A stretch of DNA of 7,390 bases from Burkholderiales bacterium UBA6064 (GTDB taxonomy: Bacteria; Pseudomonadota; Gammaproteobacteria; Burkholderiales; Burkholderiaceae_B). Where the stretch lies: the NCBI GenBank assembly GCA_002428895.1, contig DIYC01000023.1, positions 1,745 to 9,134 on the forward strand, in the 5' to 3' direction. How positions within the stretch are numbered: position 1 is the stretch's first letter; each line of letters opens with the position of its first letter. Positions 5,875 to 7,390 of the stretch are shown piece after piece. Under the pieces are notes generated by a model. That model saw nothing but the letters and a program-made list of their open reading frames with translations. It was not told the origin of the DNA and searched no databases. A program made the translations under genes and the position numbers.

Positions 5875-6789
5875 ATGGTTTTGAATCCACTTAGCCCATC
5901 TAGGGCGTTGCCTTATGTTGCGTTAATGATCAACGCACTGGTTTGGGGCGCGTCGTGGTGGCCTTTGCGAGAAATTCAACAAGCAGGCTTGCACCCTTTG
6001 TTAGCAAGCTCTGCGGTCTATTTAATCGGTTGTATCGTCATTTTTCTGTTCACCCCTTGGGTTTGGCGCGAGTTTAAATCGCATCCAGCCCTTTTGTGTT
6101 TGGCCTTGGCTTCGGGTTGCACCATGGTTGGGTTTAATTGGGGGGTGACAATTGGCGACGTGATTCGAGTCGTGTTGTTGTTTTATTTAATGCCCATTTG
6201 GGCGTTGTTGCTGGCAAAGCCCCTGTTAAACGAAGCCATTACACGCAGTAGCGTGTTTCGGATTGTGTTGGCTTTTGCGGGCGCATTTTTGGTGTTAAAC
6301 CCCGCAGGGGACTGGTCGTTCCCAGTGCCTGCACACCCAGGTGAATGGCTGGGTTTGTTGGGTGGTTTTGCGTTTGCGATCAATAATATTTTGTTGCGAC
6401 ATCAACAAGCGCGTAGCGAGCAAGCTCGGCTGTTTAGTATGTTTGTGGGGGGCGCGTTTTTTCCATTGCTAGTGGCAATTGGTTTGATGGTGTTTCAGCC
6501 TTTTGCAAGCCTTTCGATTGCATTGCCGACTCAGTTTACAGGGTATGGCATTCTCGTTTTGTTGGTGTTTTCTGCATGTTTAACCTGCGCCAATTATGGC
6601 TTACAGTATGGCGCATCGCGTTTGCCAGCCAATGTTACGGCAGTGGTGATGTTAAGTGAAGTGGTATTTGCAACCGTGTCTGCCATGGTTTTAAATGATG
6701 ACACTGTGTCGTTGCGTGCAGCTCTTGGCGGCTTGATGATTGTTGTGGCGGCGGCATTCAGTGCGGTGAAGGGGCAGCACCCCAAGTAA
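5875..6789 (+). CDS. EamA/DMT-family permease of unknown substrate
   Basis: This 304-residue membrane protein has ten predicted transmembrane segments (roughly 11-30, 42-64, 72-93, 96-118, 127-143, 157-177, 184-207, 222-245, 252-273 and 281-299), arranged as two EamA repeats of five. Segment 1 carries ALVWGASWWPLREI, typical of the drug/metabolite transporter superfamily. The second repeat ends with MLSEVVFATVSAMVLND and LGGLMIVVAAAFSA, close to the usual E-P/E-V half-repeat pattern. Members export amino acids, nucleosides or other metabolites, and the substrate cannot be told from sequence. The ATG follows AAGGCGG by a few bases. It lies 41 bp after pstB in the same direction, with no terminator seen between, so it may share pst transcripts. 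A TATACT at 5837-5842 lacks a -35 partner. Confidence 0.88.
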   Translation: MVLNPLSPSRALPYVALMINALVWGASWWPLREIQQAGLHPLLASSAVYLIGCIVIFLFTPWVWREFKSHPALLCLALASGCTMVGFNWGVTIGDVIRVVLLFYLMPIWALLLAKPLLNEAITRSSVFRIVLAFAGAFLVLNPAGDWSFPVPAHPGEWLGLLGGFAFAINNILLRHQQARSEQARLFSMFVGGAFFPLLVAIGLMVFQPFASLSIALPTQFTGYGILVLLVFSACLTCANYGLQYGASRLPANVTAVVMLSEVVFATVSAMVLNDDTVSLRAALGGLMIVVAAAFSAVKGQHPK

Positions 6790-6820
6790 CACCTCAAGTA
6801 ACCGTCATTCCGCACCATTT

Positions 6821-7120
6821 TTAAGAATAAATTTTTTGGCAAAATAATCCCATAATTTCGATAATAGGCATGTGCCTAGGCTCTTGATTCAAAACAATTT
6901 CGCGAACTTCTTGTTCATGAATGTAGAGCAACTCAATGCCCTGGAAACACTGAAACACCCATTGTGCTGTGGGTTTTTGCGTTGGCTTTTTCTTCATGTC
7001 TGGAAAGGATTGATTGCTTTTTTCTAACGCCTGTCTGATTTTGTATTCAATTGCCGAGTAAATCAGTAAACAAGTGGTCATCACCATCAACAAAGCTTGT
7101 ACTCTTTGCGGTTTTTTGCT
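6821..7120 (-). pseudogene. C-terminal remnant of an IS1634-like transposase
   Basis: About 99 residues resemble the C-terminal end of IS1634-family DDE transposases: SKKPQRVQALLMVMTTCLLIYSAIEYKIRQ (7120 to about 7031), then KKKPTQKPTAQWVFQCFQGIELLYI, and the closing IMGLFCQKIYS. The similarity begins near 7120, upstream of any plausible start codon (7093 is only TTG), so the frame is a fragment without the catalytic region. Upstream in the same frame the reading becomes unrelated and stops at 7157-7159. The C-terminus and stop look original. The missing 5' part appears to have been separated by the neighbouring IS4-like element. The family call comes from remembered pattern, not a search. 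Confidence 0.72.
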
Positions 7121-7148
7121 CTGTACACGACAATTTTTAAATGTAATT

Positions 7149-7390
7149 CTAAGCCCTTAACTCCATTGAGTTTTTCACCTCAGGTTTTAACCAGCTTTGA
7201 ATCAATATCTCGATGACTTGCGCAAGTTGTTCAGCTCGATGATTCAGATCAAGTAGTGCCTGCGCAATCCAATCCAGGCCATATCGAAAATAACTGATTG
7301 CCAGTCGCCCATGATTTTTTATTTTAATGGGCTGATGATTTTCATGTCGCCAGTCTCCGATTTTATGAGCCCATGAGAAGGCCAAAGCCA
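7149..7390 (-). CDS. IS4-family-like transposase, C-terminal part (5' end outside window)
   Basis: The frame is open to the right edge (codons GCT-TTG continue past 7385) and ends at TAG 7151-7149, giving the last 79 or so residues of a longer protein. The segment AFSWAHKIGDWRHE, then PIKIKNHGRLAISYFRYGLDWIAQALL, resembles the C-terminal end of IS4-family DDE transposases, where a K-x-H-G-R and an F-R-Y-G-L-D motif follow the last catalytic Glu. The catalytic residues themselves lie outside the window, so activity cannot be judged. It points the same way as the IS1634-like fragment but is a different protein in a different frame. The family is recognised by pattern only. Confidence 0.65.
   Translation of the reverse strand, partial: ALAFSWAHKIGDWRHENHQPIKIKNHGRLAISYFRYGLDWIAQALLDLNHRAEQLAQVIEILIQSWLKPEVKNSMELRA

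Larger units (their letters stand above)
6821..7390 (-). mobile_element. nested insertion-sequence remnants, right end open
   Basis: Two unrelated transposase C-termini lie head to tail on the minus strand, joined somewhere between about 7121 and 7148. The best reading is an IS4-like element inserted in an IS1634-like transposase gene. The left edge of the older element should lie between the permease stop (6789) and 6821, but no inverted repeat can be assigned since the opposite end is not in view. The terminal sequence of the IS4-like element probably lies near the ACGACAATTTTTAAATG stretch (7127-7143). Confidence 0.55.

Noticed and set aside
6594..6842. Minus-strand open frame opposite the permease gene
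   Set aside because: It is antisense to a clear ten-helix membrane protein and shows no domain or ribosome site of its own.
1..7390. Defence, toxin-antitoxin, CRISPR or biosynthetic system
   Set aside because: Both strands were read for such genes and for regularly spaced repeats. All sizeable coding regions are accounted for by household, phosphate-transport or transposase genes.

Overview
The window looks like chromosome from a moderately AT-rich Gram-negative bacterium, most likely a gammaproteobacterium. The basis is an NlpC-type lipoprotein hydrolase, an exported MsrA, two lipobox signal peptides, and a phosphate-specific transport operon preceded by an E. coli-like Pho box. The genus cannot be named from the sequence alone. 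No tRNA, rRNA, CRISPR array or phage module is visible.

Layout. Bases 1-469 (+) carry the end of an NlpC/P60 lipoprotein whose true start lies off the left edge. It converges with, and overlaps by 4 bp, a small HPF/RaiA-like ribosome-hibernation gene (466-804, -). After about 200 bp of regulatory-looking DNA comes msrA (1007-1624, -), which has a signal peptide and a TTG start. The 329-bp gap at 1625-1953 separates msrA from the divergent pst operon and holds a good Pho box at 1881-1898. The operon follows: pstS (1954-2964), a strong double-hairpin/terminator region (3030-3086), pstC (3107-4063), pstA (4066-4992) and pstB (about 5027-5833). A 10-TM EamA/DMT permease (5875-6789) comes 41 bp after pstB. 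The right end (6821-7390, -) is mobile DNA: the C-terminus of an IS1634-like transposase interrupted by what appears to be an IS4-family element that leaves the window.

How it works together. PstS captures periplasmic phosphate, PstC and PstA form the membrane channel, and PstB supplies the ATPase. The Pho box implies PhoB-dependent induction when phosphate is scarce. The terminator between pstS and pstC has no promoter-sized gap after it, so the transporter genes probably depend on read-through, giving excess binding protein. phoU, phoB and phoR are not in the window.

Most of the window is ordinary. The points most worth a second look are Pho-box-like repeats upstream of the hibernation-factor gene, the hairpin pair between pstS and pstC, the nested IS remnants, and the unannotated EamA permease joined to the pst operon in place of phoU. 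No clearly new system was found.
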